DNA from: Bathyarchaeum sp965602795
GTDB lineage: Archaea > Thermoproteota > Bathyarchaeia > Bathyarchaeales > Bathyarchaeaceae
Direction: 5' to 3'
NCBI GenBank assembly: GCA_965602795.1
Contig: CBFCZR010000006.1
Location: 1 to 30,676 of the forward strand
Length of the DNA stretch: 30,676 bases
The number at the start of each line of letters is the position of its first letter. The first letter of the stretch is position 1. Both the position numbers and the translations under genes were made by a program. Of the stretch, positions 15,722 to 23,669 are shown piece by piece. The notes under the pieces are model-generated. The model was not told the origin of the DNA. It saw only the letters and a list, made by a program, of their open reading frames with translations, and made no database searches.

Positions 15722-16384
15722 TCAATTGTCTGGTAACTTGGTCTCCTTCGCATTTTCAATGAAAGCCCGAATCTTCTTATGGTCCTTAACTGCTGGATAT
15801 AATTCAACGCCGCTGGCAACATCAACAGCGTAGGGTTGAACCGTGAGGATGGCTTCTTTGACGTTTTCAGGCTTCAATCCGCCCGCAAGGATTACTGGGG
15901 TAGGCGCAACAGCCTCTCTGATTTGCCTGCTTAACGTCCAGTCATGAACCTTGCCTGTTCCGCCATATTGCCCTTTAGTGAACGAATCCAAAAGAACCGC
16001 GTCAAAAGTTTTCAAATCCTCTATGGCTTTTTCGTTCAGGGCATCTTTTGTCACGTAGACTGTTTTTATCAGGCGCGTATGCTTTACTTTCTCACGAATT
16101 TCTGAAGCATCAAAACTCTTTTTCCCATGAATCTGGATGGCTGAAGGCTTTAGTTTTTCGCAGATTTCGGCAAGCCCGTCGATGCTCTGGGGCGCCGTAA
16201 CCACTACACTATCAACGAAGATTGGCACCTGCCTCAGCAGAGTTTCAGCTCTTTTTAAGGTCAGGTTTCTTGGCGATGAGGGAACGCCCACAAGGAACCC
16301 GACAGCATCCGTTCCTGCAGCCAAGGCGAAGGCTAAGTCTTCTTCTCGGGTTATTCCGCAAATCTTGACTCTGACGCTTCTCAA
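15722..16384 (-). CDS. trpF: Phosphoribosylanthranilate isomerase
   Basis: Third step of the pathway (Amadori rearrangement of phosphoribosylanthranilate). 220 residues. The general-base Cys is in VKICGITREEDL (about residues 6-17) and the general-acid Asp in VLLDSFTKGQYGGTGK. The phosphate is bound by LAGGLKPENV and VDVASGVE. The start appears to be TTG at 16384, overlapping the TGA of trpC as TTGA, so translation is probably coupled. Confidence 0.95.
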   Translation of the reverse strand: MRSVRVKICGITREEDLAFALAAGTDAVGFLVGVPSSPRNLTLKRAETLLRQVPIFVDSVVVTAPQSIDGLAEICEKLKPSAIQIHGKKSFDASEIREKVKHTRLIKTVYVTKDALNEKAIEDLKTFDAVLLDSFTKGQYGGTGKVHDWTLSRQIREAVAPTPVILAGGLKPENVKEAILTVQPYAVDVASGVELYPAVKDHKKIRAFIENAKETKLPDN

Positions 16385-17160
16385 TGGGCAGTAACAAACT
16401 CCTTAACCTTTTTTTCGATGTTGTCAGCCATCATGATTGCTGAGCCGATTAAAAAAGCTTGAGCGCCACATCCGCGGAGAAAAAGCAGGTCCGCAGGAGT
16501 CATCACCCCGCTTTCGCTAACAACAACCTTACCGTGGCTATCATAGTTTTTCAGGATTCTCTCCGTTATCTTAATGTCAACTTTAAGTGTTCTGAGGTCT
16601 CGGTTGTTGATTCCAACCATGTCAGCGTCGGTTTCTATGGCGGATTGGAACTCGCTTTCGTTGTGGGTTTCCAATAAGACCTCAAGTTTTCTTGTGTGCG
16701 CTTCTGAAATCATCTCGTCGAGGCTGAGTTTGCAGTATTTCCGTTCGAAGAGCGCTTCTATCAACAGAACAGCGTTGGCGCCGATTTTTGAAGCGGCTTC
16801 AAGCTGTATTGGGTTGATGATTATGTCTTTCATGAGGACCGGAAGCTGAACTGCCTTTCTGACTTTTGCTAGATAGCTGAGGGAGCCGCTGAAATGTTTT
16901 GGCTCTGTCAGAACCGATATTCCTGTTGCCCCGCCGTTCTCCATGGCTGCTGCAACCTTCTCTGGCTCAAAGCTTTCTCTGATGGTTCCTCTGGAGGGTG
17001 ACGTGGCTTTAATCTCCGTGATTACAGCATTTTTGTTGCTTTCAATAATCGCCTTTCTGAGGCTAATGGGAGAGAATGTGTTTTTAGTTGAAACTTTGTA
17101 GTAGCCCTCATTGATGGTTTGTTTGGCGTCCCGCGCCAGTGTATCAAGGAAATCAGGCAT
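16381..17160 (-). CDS. trpC: Indole-3-glycerol phosphate synthase
   Basis: Closes the indole ring from CdRP. TIM barrel of 259 residues with VITEIKATSPSRG (catalytic Lys51), VLMKDIII, VLLETHNESE, VGINNRDLRTL, VVSESGV and FLIGSAIM. The ATG at 17160 is chosen because GGAG lies 8 nt upstream; a TTG at 17181 would add seven residues and deepen the overlap with trpD. Not fused to trpF. Confidence 0.95.
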   Translation of the reverse strand: MPDFLDTLARDAKQTINEGYYKVSTKNTFSPISLRKAIIESNKNAVITEIKATSPSRGTIRESFEPEKVAAAMENGGATGISVLTEPKHFSGSLSYLAKVRKAVQLPVLMKDIIINPIQLEAASKIGANAVLLIEALFERKYCKLSLDEMISEAHTRKLEVLLETHNESEFQSAIETDADMVGINNRDLRTLKVDIKITERILKNYDSHGKVVVSESGVMTPADLLFLRGCGAQAFLIGSAIMMADNIEKKVKEFVTAH

Positions 17161-18214
17161 AATCAATCTCCAACCGTTCAAGCTTTGACAGGTCTCCGTG
17201 CGAGAATTCTATTAATTCCTTGAGTTTCCTATAGGCAGCGCCGCTTTCAATCGATTCGCGGGCTACTTCTATTCCATAACCGAAATCGTCAGCTTTGCCC
17301 GCTGCGATAATGGCTGCAGCCCCGTTGACCTGCACAATTTCCCTTCGCGGATCATCCGCATCAACACTGCCATTCAAGATTTCGAAGGTGATTTCTGCGC
17401 TTTCTTCTGGCGTGGTTCCCTTTATGTCCTCTATTTTAGCCTGTTTGACGCCGAAATCTTCTGGAGCCATCTCCCTTGTTGTAACCTCATCCCCTCTTAG
17501 CCATGAAATAACCGTTTTTCCTATTGTGGATATCTCATCTAACCCATCTAATCCATGAACGATCATCGCTTCTTCGCAGCCGAGACTCTTCAGGGCGTAG
17601 GCTAGCGGTTCAGTTAATCTGGGGTCGTAAACTCCCAGCAGCTGGGCGTTGGCGTCCGCTGGGTTCGTGAGGGGACCTAGAACATTGAACACGGTTCTGA
17701 TTCCCACCTCTCTTCTGGGGCCAATAGCGTACTTCATGGCTGGATGAAACGCAGGGGCAAACATGAAGCCCACACCAACCTTTTCGATTGCCTCTTCAAC
17801 ATCTTCAGGGGATATGCTGAGGTTAAGACCTAGCTTCTCTAGAACATCGGCGCTGCCGCATTTGCTGGTGACTGACCTGTTTCCATGTTTCGCCACCGCA
17901 ATGTCTGCTCCTGCAACAACAAAAGCGGCGGTTGTGCTGATGTTGAAGGTTTTGATTTTGTCTCCTCCGGTTCCGCAGGTGTCAACCAGTCGTCCCTTTA
18001 CGCGGGGATGTATTCGGTGGCAGCATTCCTTCATGACTGCGGTGAAGGCTGTAATCTCCTCCGCTGTTTCGCCCTTCAATCTTAGTGCTGTCAGGAATGC
18101 GCCTATCTGGGCGTCTGTTGCTTTGCCGGACATGATTTCTTTCATGCTTGCCGTAGACTCTTCGTGAGTCAAATCGGCGCCGTTGACCAGTTTGTGTATG
18201 CTTTCCTTTATCAC
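17153..18214 (-). CDS. trpD: Anthranilate phosphoribosyltransferase
   Basis: Adds PRPP to anthranilate. 353 residues with the glycine-rich GTGGDK (81-86), NISTTAAFVVAGA, KHGNRSVTSKCGSADVLE (109-126) and the GPRREVGIRTVFNVLGPLTNP segment. Not fused to trpG. The start overlaps trpG by 4 bp and the end overlaps trpC by 8 bp. Confidence 0.95.
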   Translation of the reverse strand: MIKESIHKLVNGADLTHEESTASMKEIMSGKATDAQIGAFLTALRLKGETAEEITAFTAVMKECCHRIHPRVKGRLVDTCGTGGDKIKTFNISTTAAFVVAGADIAVAKHGNRSVTSKCGSADVLEKLGLNLSISPEDVEEAIEKVGVGFMFAPAFHPAMKYAIGPRREVGIRTVFNVLGPLTNPADANAQLLGVYDPRLTEPLAYALKSLGCEEAMIVHGLDGLDEISTIGKTVISWLRGDEVTTREMAPEDFGVKQAKIEDIKGTTPEESAEITFEILNGSVDADDPRREIVQVNGAAAIIAAGKADDFGYGIEVARESIESGAAYRKLKELIEFSHGDLSKLERLEIDYA

Positions 18215-18801
18215 GATTCATTCCGTCCTGCAAGAAAATTTTTGATTATCTTTTTTCCATCCTCACACAATATGGATTCGGGATGAAACTGCACACCTGT
18301 AATCGGGTAGCTTCTGTGACGGACCCCCATGATTTCGCCGTCATCAGTGGATTCAGCTGTTATCTTGAGGCATGAGGGTATAGAGCTTCTGTCTCCAACA
18401 AGCGAATGGTACCGTGTTGCAGTGAATGGGTTTCTGACGCCTTCAAAAATGCCTTCTCCGTCATGTTTTATTGTGCTGGTTTTTCCGTGCATCAGCCGCC
18501 TTGCCTGCATGATTTTTCCGCCGAACGCATAAATTATTCCCTGATTTCCCAAACAAACTCCTAACGTGGGGATTTTACGGCTCATCTGCTGCAGGATTGT
18601 GGAGCAAACTCCGAAGTAGCGTGTTTCTTCGGGTGTGCCTGGTCCAGGGGAAAGGACTATGCGCTGCGGGTTCAGTTGCATAGCCTGTTTGAGGGTTATT
18701 TGGTCGTTTCTGTAAACGACTGGTTCTCCCCCTAGTTCTCCGATATATTGTACAAGATTGTAGACGAAGGAGTCATAATTGTCGATGACCAAAACTTTCA
18801 T
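18211..18801 (-). CDS. trpG: Anthranilate synthase glutaminase subunit
   Basis: Class I glutamine amidotransferase that supplies ammonia to TrpE. 196 residues; oxyanion SPGPGTPEE at 51-59, catalytic Cys83 in GVCLGNQG, and His173/Glu175 in VQFHPES. The triad is intact. The residue after the nucleophile loop is Asn86 where most family members have His (GVCLGHQ), which is unusual but not in the triad. Overlaps trpE by 4 bp and trpD by 4 bp. A PabA role in folate synthesis cannot be excluded, but the operon points to tryptophan. Confidence 0.95.
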   Translation of the reverse strand: MKVLVIDNYDSFVYNLVQYIGELGGEPVVYRNDQITLKQAMQLNPQRIVLSPGPGTPEETRYFGVCSTILQQMSRKIPTLGVCLGNQGIIYAFGGKIMQARRLMHGKTSTIKHDGEGIFEGVRNPFTATRYHSLVGDRSSIPSCLKITAESTDDGEIMGVRHRSYPITGVQFHPESILCEDGKKIIKNFLAGRNES

Positions 18802-20210
18802 TCCTTTTCACTCCCCGAAACCTGTAACGCTTTGATTAGCGCCTGAGCCTTCTGCTCTGTTTCATACCACTCTTTTTCCGGGTCAGAATCAGCCACTATA
18901 CCTGCTCCCACCTGAATGTGAGCTTTATCTCCGTTAACAACAAGCGTTCTGATGGTGATGGCGAAGTCTGCGTTGCCGTTGTAGGAGAAGTATCCTACAG
19001 CTCCGGCGTATGGCCCCCTTGTTGTCGGCTCAAGCTCCTCTATTATCTCCATTGCCCTGACCTTGGGGGCTCCTGAAACCGTGCCGGCTGGAAAAACGGC
19101 CCTTAAAGCGTCGTAGCAGCTGCATTCGTCTCTGAGGTCGCCTACAACCCGCGAAACGATGTGCTGCACGTGGCTGTATTGGTGCACCTTCATGAATTCT
19201 GGGAGGTGAACGCTTCCGAATTTTGATACTTTTCCGATGTCGTTTCTGCCCAGATCCACCAGCATCACATGCTCGGCGCGTTCTTTTGGGTCTGCCAGCA
19301 GTTCCTCGGTTAGTCGCCTGTTTTCTGTTGGGTTTTTTACGTGTGGTCTTGTGCCTGCTATCGGAAACGTTTCAACCACCCTGTTTTCGACTCTCACGAG
19401 CATTTCAGGGCTTGAACCAACTATCTGGTGTTCGCCAGATTTCAGGAAGTACATGTACGGTGACGGGTTTATTTCTCTGAGGTTGCGGTAGAATCCGATC
19501 AGGTCGCCTCTAATCTGAAAATCGTAACGTTTGGAGAGAACAACCTGGAAAACGTCGCCAGCAGTAATGTATTTTTTCGCTTTCTCCACAGCATCCTCAA
19601 ACCGCTCCTTAGATATGTTGGCTTTCAGTTGCTTGTGCTCTAATGCTTCATGTTTTTCTGGCTCTTGCAGTAGTTCATCGATTTCTGGTAGCCGATTTTC
19701 GTTTAAGTGATAGTAGAATGCTTGCTTGTTTCTGTGGTCATAGACGATGCCGTCATCGAAAACTCCCACCTCAACGTCTGGGAAGTTTTGGTCGTCGACT
19801 GCGTTTTCAGGCAGTTTTTCCCAGTATCGAACTGCATCATAGGAAATGTATCCTACTGCTCCGCCGATGAATCTTTGGTCTTTAATGTCAAGTTGCTTTC
19901 TGAGTGTTTCTTGGATTACAGCCAATGGTTCGGCGACTTTTCTTCTCTCTTCTTCACCCGTTCTTTTGTTACGGATAACCACTTTTCTGTTCTTGATTGT
20001 GATTGTTAAGGTTGGGTCGAATCCTATGAATGAGTATTGTGAGAGCTTCTTTGGTCCCTCAATCGACTCTAGAATATACGCGTTTTCGTAGTTGCTGTAG
20101 AGTTTAGAGAAAATTTCGAGAGGCGGCTTTCTAAAAGAGAGTTTTCTGATCTTAAACTGGCGAGTAAGGTTGCTTATCGTTGGCGTCGTTGATTTTTGGA
20201 AGCCAAACAT
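18798..20210 (-). CDS. trpE: Anthranilate synthase component I
   Basis: Converts chorismate to anthranilate with TrpG. 470 residues. The ILESIEG segment near 46-52 corresponds to the tryptophan feedback-binding LLES motif. Catalytic blocks present: FQVVLSKRY, NPSPYMYFL, IVGSSPEMLVR, FPIAGTRP, VDLGRNDIGK, FPAGTVSGAPK and QVGAGIVADSDPE. First gene of the trp operon, ATG at 20210 with GAGGG upstream. The short predicted leader leaves no room for an attenuator, so control is more likely by a DNA-binding repressor and by feedback inhibition. Confidence 0.96.
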   Translation of the reverse strand: MFGFQKSTTPTISNLTRQFKIRKLSFRKPPLEIFSKLYSNYENAYILESIEGPKKLSQYSFIGFDPTLTITIKNRKVVIRNKRTGEEERRKVAEPLAVIQETLRKQLDIKDQRFIGGAVGYISYDAVRYWEKLPENAVDDQNFPDVEVGVFDDGIVYDHRNKQAFYYHLNENRLPEIDELLQEPEKHEALEHKQLKANISKERFEDAVEKAKKYITAGDVFQVVLSKRYDFQIRGDLIGFYRNLREINPSPYMYFLKSGEHQIVGSSPEMLVRVENRVVETFPIAGTRPHVKNPTENRRLTEELLADPKERAEHVMLVDLGRNDIGKVSKFGSVHLPEFMKVHQYSHVQHIVSRVVGDLRDECSCYDALRAVFPAGTVSGAPKVRAMEIIEELEPTTRGPYAGAVGYFSYNGNADFAITIRTLVVNGDKAHIQVGAGIVADSDPEKEWYETEQKAQALIKALQVSGSEKE

Positions 20211-20213
20211 TAT

Positions 20214-20268
20214 CCCTCATGTCACAACTCTCCAAGGAACACTGATAGACTGTAACGCTCTATTTAAA
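20214..20268 (-). promoter_or_regulatory. trp operon promoter and ribosome site
   Basis: TTTAAATA (minus strand) at 20261-20268 is a good TATA box, with predicted start near 20236, and GAGGG (20214-20218) just ahead of the trpE ATG. No Trp-rich leader peptide and no TGTACA-type TrpY site were seen. Confidence 0.55.
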
Positions 20269-20447
20269 GCTTCTGAGTACAAAGATATACCTTAAGCCTT
20301 TTTGATCCCCACAAGAGGCAACTACGCTAACATCGTTGTTAAAGGAAGATCTGTCAACATCCCTTGTATTATGCCATAATAGGCAACTCTGAAATCATAG
20401 GCGCAACTTTAATTAACATCTCATGAACTTGTATGAACTGAATCGCC

Positions 20448-20621
20448 ATGAGTGTTCGAAGGAAAAAAAAGAAAGAAGGAGCACGCATGCCCGCTCAAGG
20501 CGCTGGGCTTCTCAGATTTTTCGAAGAGGACACTAGAGGCATCAAAGTTAAACCTGAATTAGCTGCTATCTTAGCCGTAGCCCTCATAGTAGGCAGCATT
20601 TTGGCATCGGTCTTTTTCTGA
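20448..20621 (+). CDS. Preprotein translocase subunit Sec61-beta
   Basis: A 57-residue tail-anchored protein: basic cytosolic N-terminus (MSVRRKKKKEGA), the conserved MPAQGAGLLRFFEEDTRGIKVKPE block, then one transmembrane helix at about 37-57 (LAAILAVALIVGSILASVFF). This is the archaeal Sec61-beta/SecG pattern, the small non-essential subunit of the SecYE-beta channel. Conserved residues match well despite the small size. It converges on the Sm-like gene with a 6 bp gap. Confidence 0.9.
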   Translation: MSVRRKKKKEGARMPAQGAGLLRFFEEDTRGIKVKPELAAILAVALIVGSILASVFF

Positions 20622-20627
20622 TAAACT

Positions 20628-20909
20628 CTACTTTTCGTGCAGAACTTCGATGCGTTGAACAGAAGCTAGGTTAACAAAGACTTCGCTTCGGTCTTCTCTG
20701 CTCACAATCTGCGGAACAGGTTGTGCTATCGTAGACCGCAGTGTCACAACTTCGGCGTCAGAAAGCCAGATACCCGGAGGTTCCCTAGTTACAGCGGCTA
20801 AAGTTCCCTCGAACCCGTAAGAAGGGTCCAAAATTGCAACCATTTTTCGCCCAACTTGCCGTTCGAGAATCTGGAATACTGATGGAGGAGGGGGTTCGGC
20901 TTTTGACAT
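20628..20909 (-). CDS. Sm-like (LSm-type) protein
   Basis: A 93-residue protein. LERQVGRKMVAILDPSYGFEG followed by TLAAVTREPPGIWLSDAEVV resembles the Sm1 motif (helix, then strands with the G-x-L turn), and EVFVNLASVQRIEVL resembles Sm2. The loop between the motifs (TLRSTIAQPVPQIVSREDRS) is longer than in canonical archaeal SmAP1, so this would be a divergent member of the RNA-binding Sm fold. A TATA-like GCATAAAAGC lies ~30 bp upstream at about 20942-20951. Fold-level call only. Confidence 0.6.
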   Translation of the reverse strand: MSKAEPPPPSVFQILERQVGRKMVAILDPSYGFEGTLAAVTREPPGIWLSDAEVVTLRSTIAQPVPQIVSREDRSEVFVNLASVQRIEVLHEK

Positions 20910-20983
20910 AGCCTTTCAGGGTACCCCAAGTTCGCAATAAAAGCTTTTATGCCCTAAAATTTAGATTTTTAACATACTTTTTG

Positions 20984-21012
20984 GGAGGTTGCCTCCGATA
21001 CTGGCATCCAGT
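20984..21012. repeat. Two tandem small hairpins
   Basis: GGAGG-TTG-CCTCC (20984-20996) and ACTGG-CAT-CCAGT (21000-21012), both perfect 5 bp stems with 3 nt loops, 3 bp apart. They lie in the 283 bp between the divergent Sm-like and DUF2070 genes. Function unknown. Confidence 0.45.
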
Positions 21013-21192
21013 TTGGCACTTTTTATTCACAAAAATGTCAATAGAATTTTCTTGATGTAATCCTGATTATGTAAAAATGGTTTTGTGTTAACTTTTTTTC
21101 GCGGCACATTTAAGTAGACTAAATGAGGCAAAGGTATAACATTAATATTTTTGAGCGTTTTCCTAGAAAGGGTATGACAGAGAGGCATCAGT

Positions 21193-23016
21193 TTGACTAA
21201 CAATTCAACGGATAAATACATTGACAAGATTGTGAAGAGATACACCAAGCTGTTTGGGCTTCCTTCTCAAAGTAGAATCATGCTTTATATTGGTCTCTTG
21301 TCTCTGCACGGCGGAATCTTATCGCTTCTGCCTTTGAATCTATCTCTACAAAACTTTGCTGTTGGTCTAGGCTTCGGGGCAAGTTTTCTCGTCTTAACCC
21401 TGCTCTCAGATTTCATAATCAGCTATGGTTCCATGAAAGATGACCTTATTTTCAATTGGAGACGCTGTTCCGCCCTCTCCTTCTTCTCCTCCCTAGTATG
21501 GTTTGGGATTCTTCTTCTAGGCAGCTTAATAAGCGGTCTTCTTGGAGCTCCAGAGCTTTGGATCAGATTCTTCTTTTTGGGTTTCAGTGGAGCCCTGATA
21601 CTTCGCCTGTTAGTTCTTTCCATTACATCCTTCGCGGGATTTGGCGGAACCCTTTTCTCTTCTCTACTGCAGCCCGCCTTAGCTGCAATTCCCATCCTTT
21701 TTATGGACTCTACGATTGGGTATGCCCTAGAGATGCAAATTCTAATTTTCGCCTTAACTTCTGCCTCTGTGTCTCTCTTGGCAGTGTTTGCTTTCAAATA
21801 CTTCATGGATCGAGTAGGCACAGGAAGCCTTGGCATTGCCTCATCTGTGCTCTTCAAAGCCTTTTTAGCCAACTGGACAGAAGATCTTACTGCACCCTTG
21901 GAGTCTTTTTTTGAGGAGCTTGGCAACAAACAAGATGTTAGTGTCTCTTTGTTAACTTTCAAAGCCAGCGAAAAGATTAAGACGGTGATTGTTGTTCCAG
22001 CCCTGCATCCGGGGCCATTCAAGAACCTTGGAAGCAGCCTCCTCCCATCTTTGATTCAAACTACCATGCAAAATAAGTTTGATTGTGTTGTTTCTGCTCC
22101 TCACGGCTTAGTGGGTCATGAATTAGATGTTTCCACCCACTCCGAAAATCAGCGAGTTGTACAGAGCATACTGGATTTCGTCGGCTCCTCATCCTCTCAT
22201 TCTAAAGCCACCCCCATGGTGCGGACAGAAAGTGACGATGCAAAAGCTAGTTGCCAACTATTCGGTGACTGCGCTTTTCTAACGTTAACCACAGCGCCGA
22301 AAACCATTGAAGACCTTCCCCCGGAACTGAATTCCTTGATTGTCAGCGAAGCTGAGAAACGGGGGCTTCATGTTCTTGCAATCGACGCCCACAACAGCAT
22401 GGGCGGTTCATTCGACCGAGATTCTGCTGTTAAATCCTTCAGCAAAGCTTCTGTGGATTGCCTCGAAAAAGCGCTGAAAACCAAAAAATCAGGCTTCAAG
22501 GCGGGGGCAGCAACAGTTATGCCCAAAGAGTTCACGGTTCAGGATGGGATGGGTCCGGGAGGCATAAGCGTGATTGTTGTGCAGGTCAATGACCAGAAAG
22601 TAGCGTATGTGACCATCGACGGAAACAACATGGTGTCTGGGTTGAGAGACAAAATACTCTCTGCGCTAAAAGAGCTGGGAATAGACGACGGAGAGGTTCT
22701 CACCACTGACACCCACTCAGTCTGCGGCATGATACAGTCTGAAAGAGGCTACAATCTGGTGGGCGAAGCAATCGACCACATGAAACTCATCAACTACATC
22801 AAAGAAGCAACCCTTAACGCTTTAGACAGCATGGAACCTGTGGAGGCATCGTGGCGCACTGAAGTAATCCCTGACGTTAAAGTCATTGGCGAGCAGCAGA
22901 TAACAGAACTAACGGTTTTAGCTGACAAAACCACGCAACGGGCTAAGAACCTCGCTGTATCCCTCTTCCCCACGGCTTCCATAGCTTTGATTCTGCTTCT
23001 GCTCTTTCTCCTTTAG
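21193..23016 (+). CDS. DUF2070 family membrane protein
   Basis: A 607-residue archaeal protein of unknown function. The first ~210 residues hold about six or seven transmembrane helices. The large soluble domain carries the family's conserved motifs PALHPGPFKNLGSS, SAPHGLVGHELD, AIDAHNSMGG and TTDTHSVCG, whose His/Asp residues look like a metal-dependent active site. A single C-terminal helix (about 590-606) follows. The start is TTG at 21193 with GAGG 7 nt upstream. DUF2070 is widely kept in archaea; I give no function. Confidence 0.9.
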   Translation: MTNNSTDKYIDKIVKRYTKLFGLPSQSRIMLYIGLLSLHGGILSLLPLNLSLQNFAVGLGFGASFLVLTLLSDFIISYGSMKDDLIFNWRRCSALSFFSSLVWFGILLLGSLISGLLGAPELWIRFFFLGFSGALILRLLVLSITSFAGFGGTLFSSLLQPALAAIPILFMDSTIGYALEMQILIFALTSASVSLLAVFAFKYFMDRVGTGSLGIASSVLFKAFLANWTEDLTAPLESFFEELGNKQDVSVSLLTFKASEKIKTVIVVPALHPGPFKNLGSSLLPSLIQTTMQNKFDCVVSAPHGLVGHELDVSTHSENQRVVQSILDFVGSSSSHSKATPMVRTESDDAKASCQLFGDCAFLTLTTAPKTIEDLPPELNSLIVSEAEKRGLHVLAIDAHNSMGGSFDRDSAVKSFSKASVDCLEKALKTKKSGFKAGAATVMPKEFTVQDGMGPGGISVIVVQVNDQKVAYVTIDGNNMVSGLRDKILSALKELGIDDGEVLTTDTHSVCGMIQSERGYNLVGEAIDHMKLINYIKEATLNALDSMEPVEASWRTEVIPDVKVIGEQQITELTVLADKTTQRAKNLAVSLFPTASIALILLLLFLL

Positions 23017-23115
23017 ATGCTGAATCACCAAATTGAACAAAAACCATTTCCGTGCACACCCCATTTCCGAAATCTTTATTCTCCATGTTGCACTTTTTGA
23101 AGGTAGGTGTGTGTT

Positions 23116-23595
23116 TTGAGTTCAAAGGATGAGTTAGTTGCTCTTTTCAATAAGCAAATCAAAATTGAACAAACAATTGTTGATTCCGTGAAAAAGGGGC
23201 TGGTTGAAATCGAGAATCCAGCGGTCAAGGGGGTTTTGAATGCGATTTCTTTCGATTCCATGAAGCATGCACAGATGTATTCCTCTGCGATTAACCTGTT
23301 AACCAGTGTTCCTCAGGCGTTGACGGAAGGTAACCTTGACAAACAGAGAGAGCTTGTGGAGAAGCATATACGGTTAGAGGCGGAGATTATAGAAACGCTC
23401 AAAAAAGCTATTCCCTCCATCCAGAACAAGAAAGTTAAGCTTCTCCTGAATGCAATCTTGTCAGATGAGAAAAGGCATCATGCCCTACTGAAGAAGGTCT
23501 TGGAGATTCTGGTTAGAGGCGAAACCATAACAGACGACGAGTGGTGGGACGTCATGTGGGAAAATGTTCCGTTCCACGGAGCTCCAGGCGGATAA
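23116..23595 (+). CDS. Ferritin-like di-iron domain protein
   Basis: About 159 residues, four-helix bundle. Candidate metal ligands occur in the ferritin-like spacing: KIEQTIV, FDSMKHAQMY, RLEAEIIETL and SDEKRHHALL. A C-terminal acidic/aromatic tail (TDDEWWDVMWENVPFH) is unusual. The TTG at 23116 is preferred because AGGTAGGTG lies 6 nt upstream; a GTG at 23107 would add three residues. It may store iron or detoxify oxidants, and the neighbouring oxygen-sensitive POR would fit that, but this is inference. Ends 74 bp from the convergent porB. Confidence 0.75.
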   Translation: MSSKDELVALFNKQIKIEQTIVDSVKKGLVEIENPAVKGVLNAISFDSMKHAQMYSSAINLLTSVPQALTEGNLDKQRELVEKHIRLEAEIIETLKKAIPSIQNKKVKLLLNAILSDEKRHHALLKKVLEILVRGETITDDEWWDVMWENVPFHGAPGG

Positions 23596-23631
23596 AAAAA
23601 AGAAAAATCTGCTTTAAAGAAGTGAGCCTAG

Positions 23632-23652
23632 GCGATATCTAATATCGCTTTT
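23632..23652 (+). terminator. Hairpin terminator-like element
   Basis: GCGATAT-CTA-ATATCGC (23632-23648), a perfect 7 bp stem with 3 nt loop, followed by TTTT. It lies between the convergent ferritin-like and porB genes and would suit the rightward transcript. Confidence 0.45.
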
Positions 23653-23669
23653 CTCGGCTCGTTTGCGGT

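Noticed and set aside
20211..20236. Possible trp attenuator or leader peptide
   Set aside because: The predicted leader is about 25 nt with no Trp codons and no alternative hairpins.
21423..22022. 199-codon reverse open frame inside the DUF2070 gene
   Set aside because: Antisense of the transmembrane region; no domain-like features or ribosome site.
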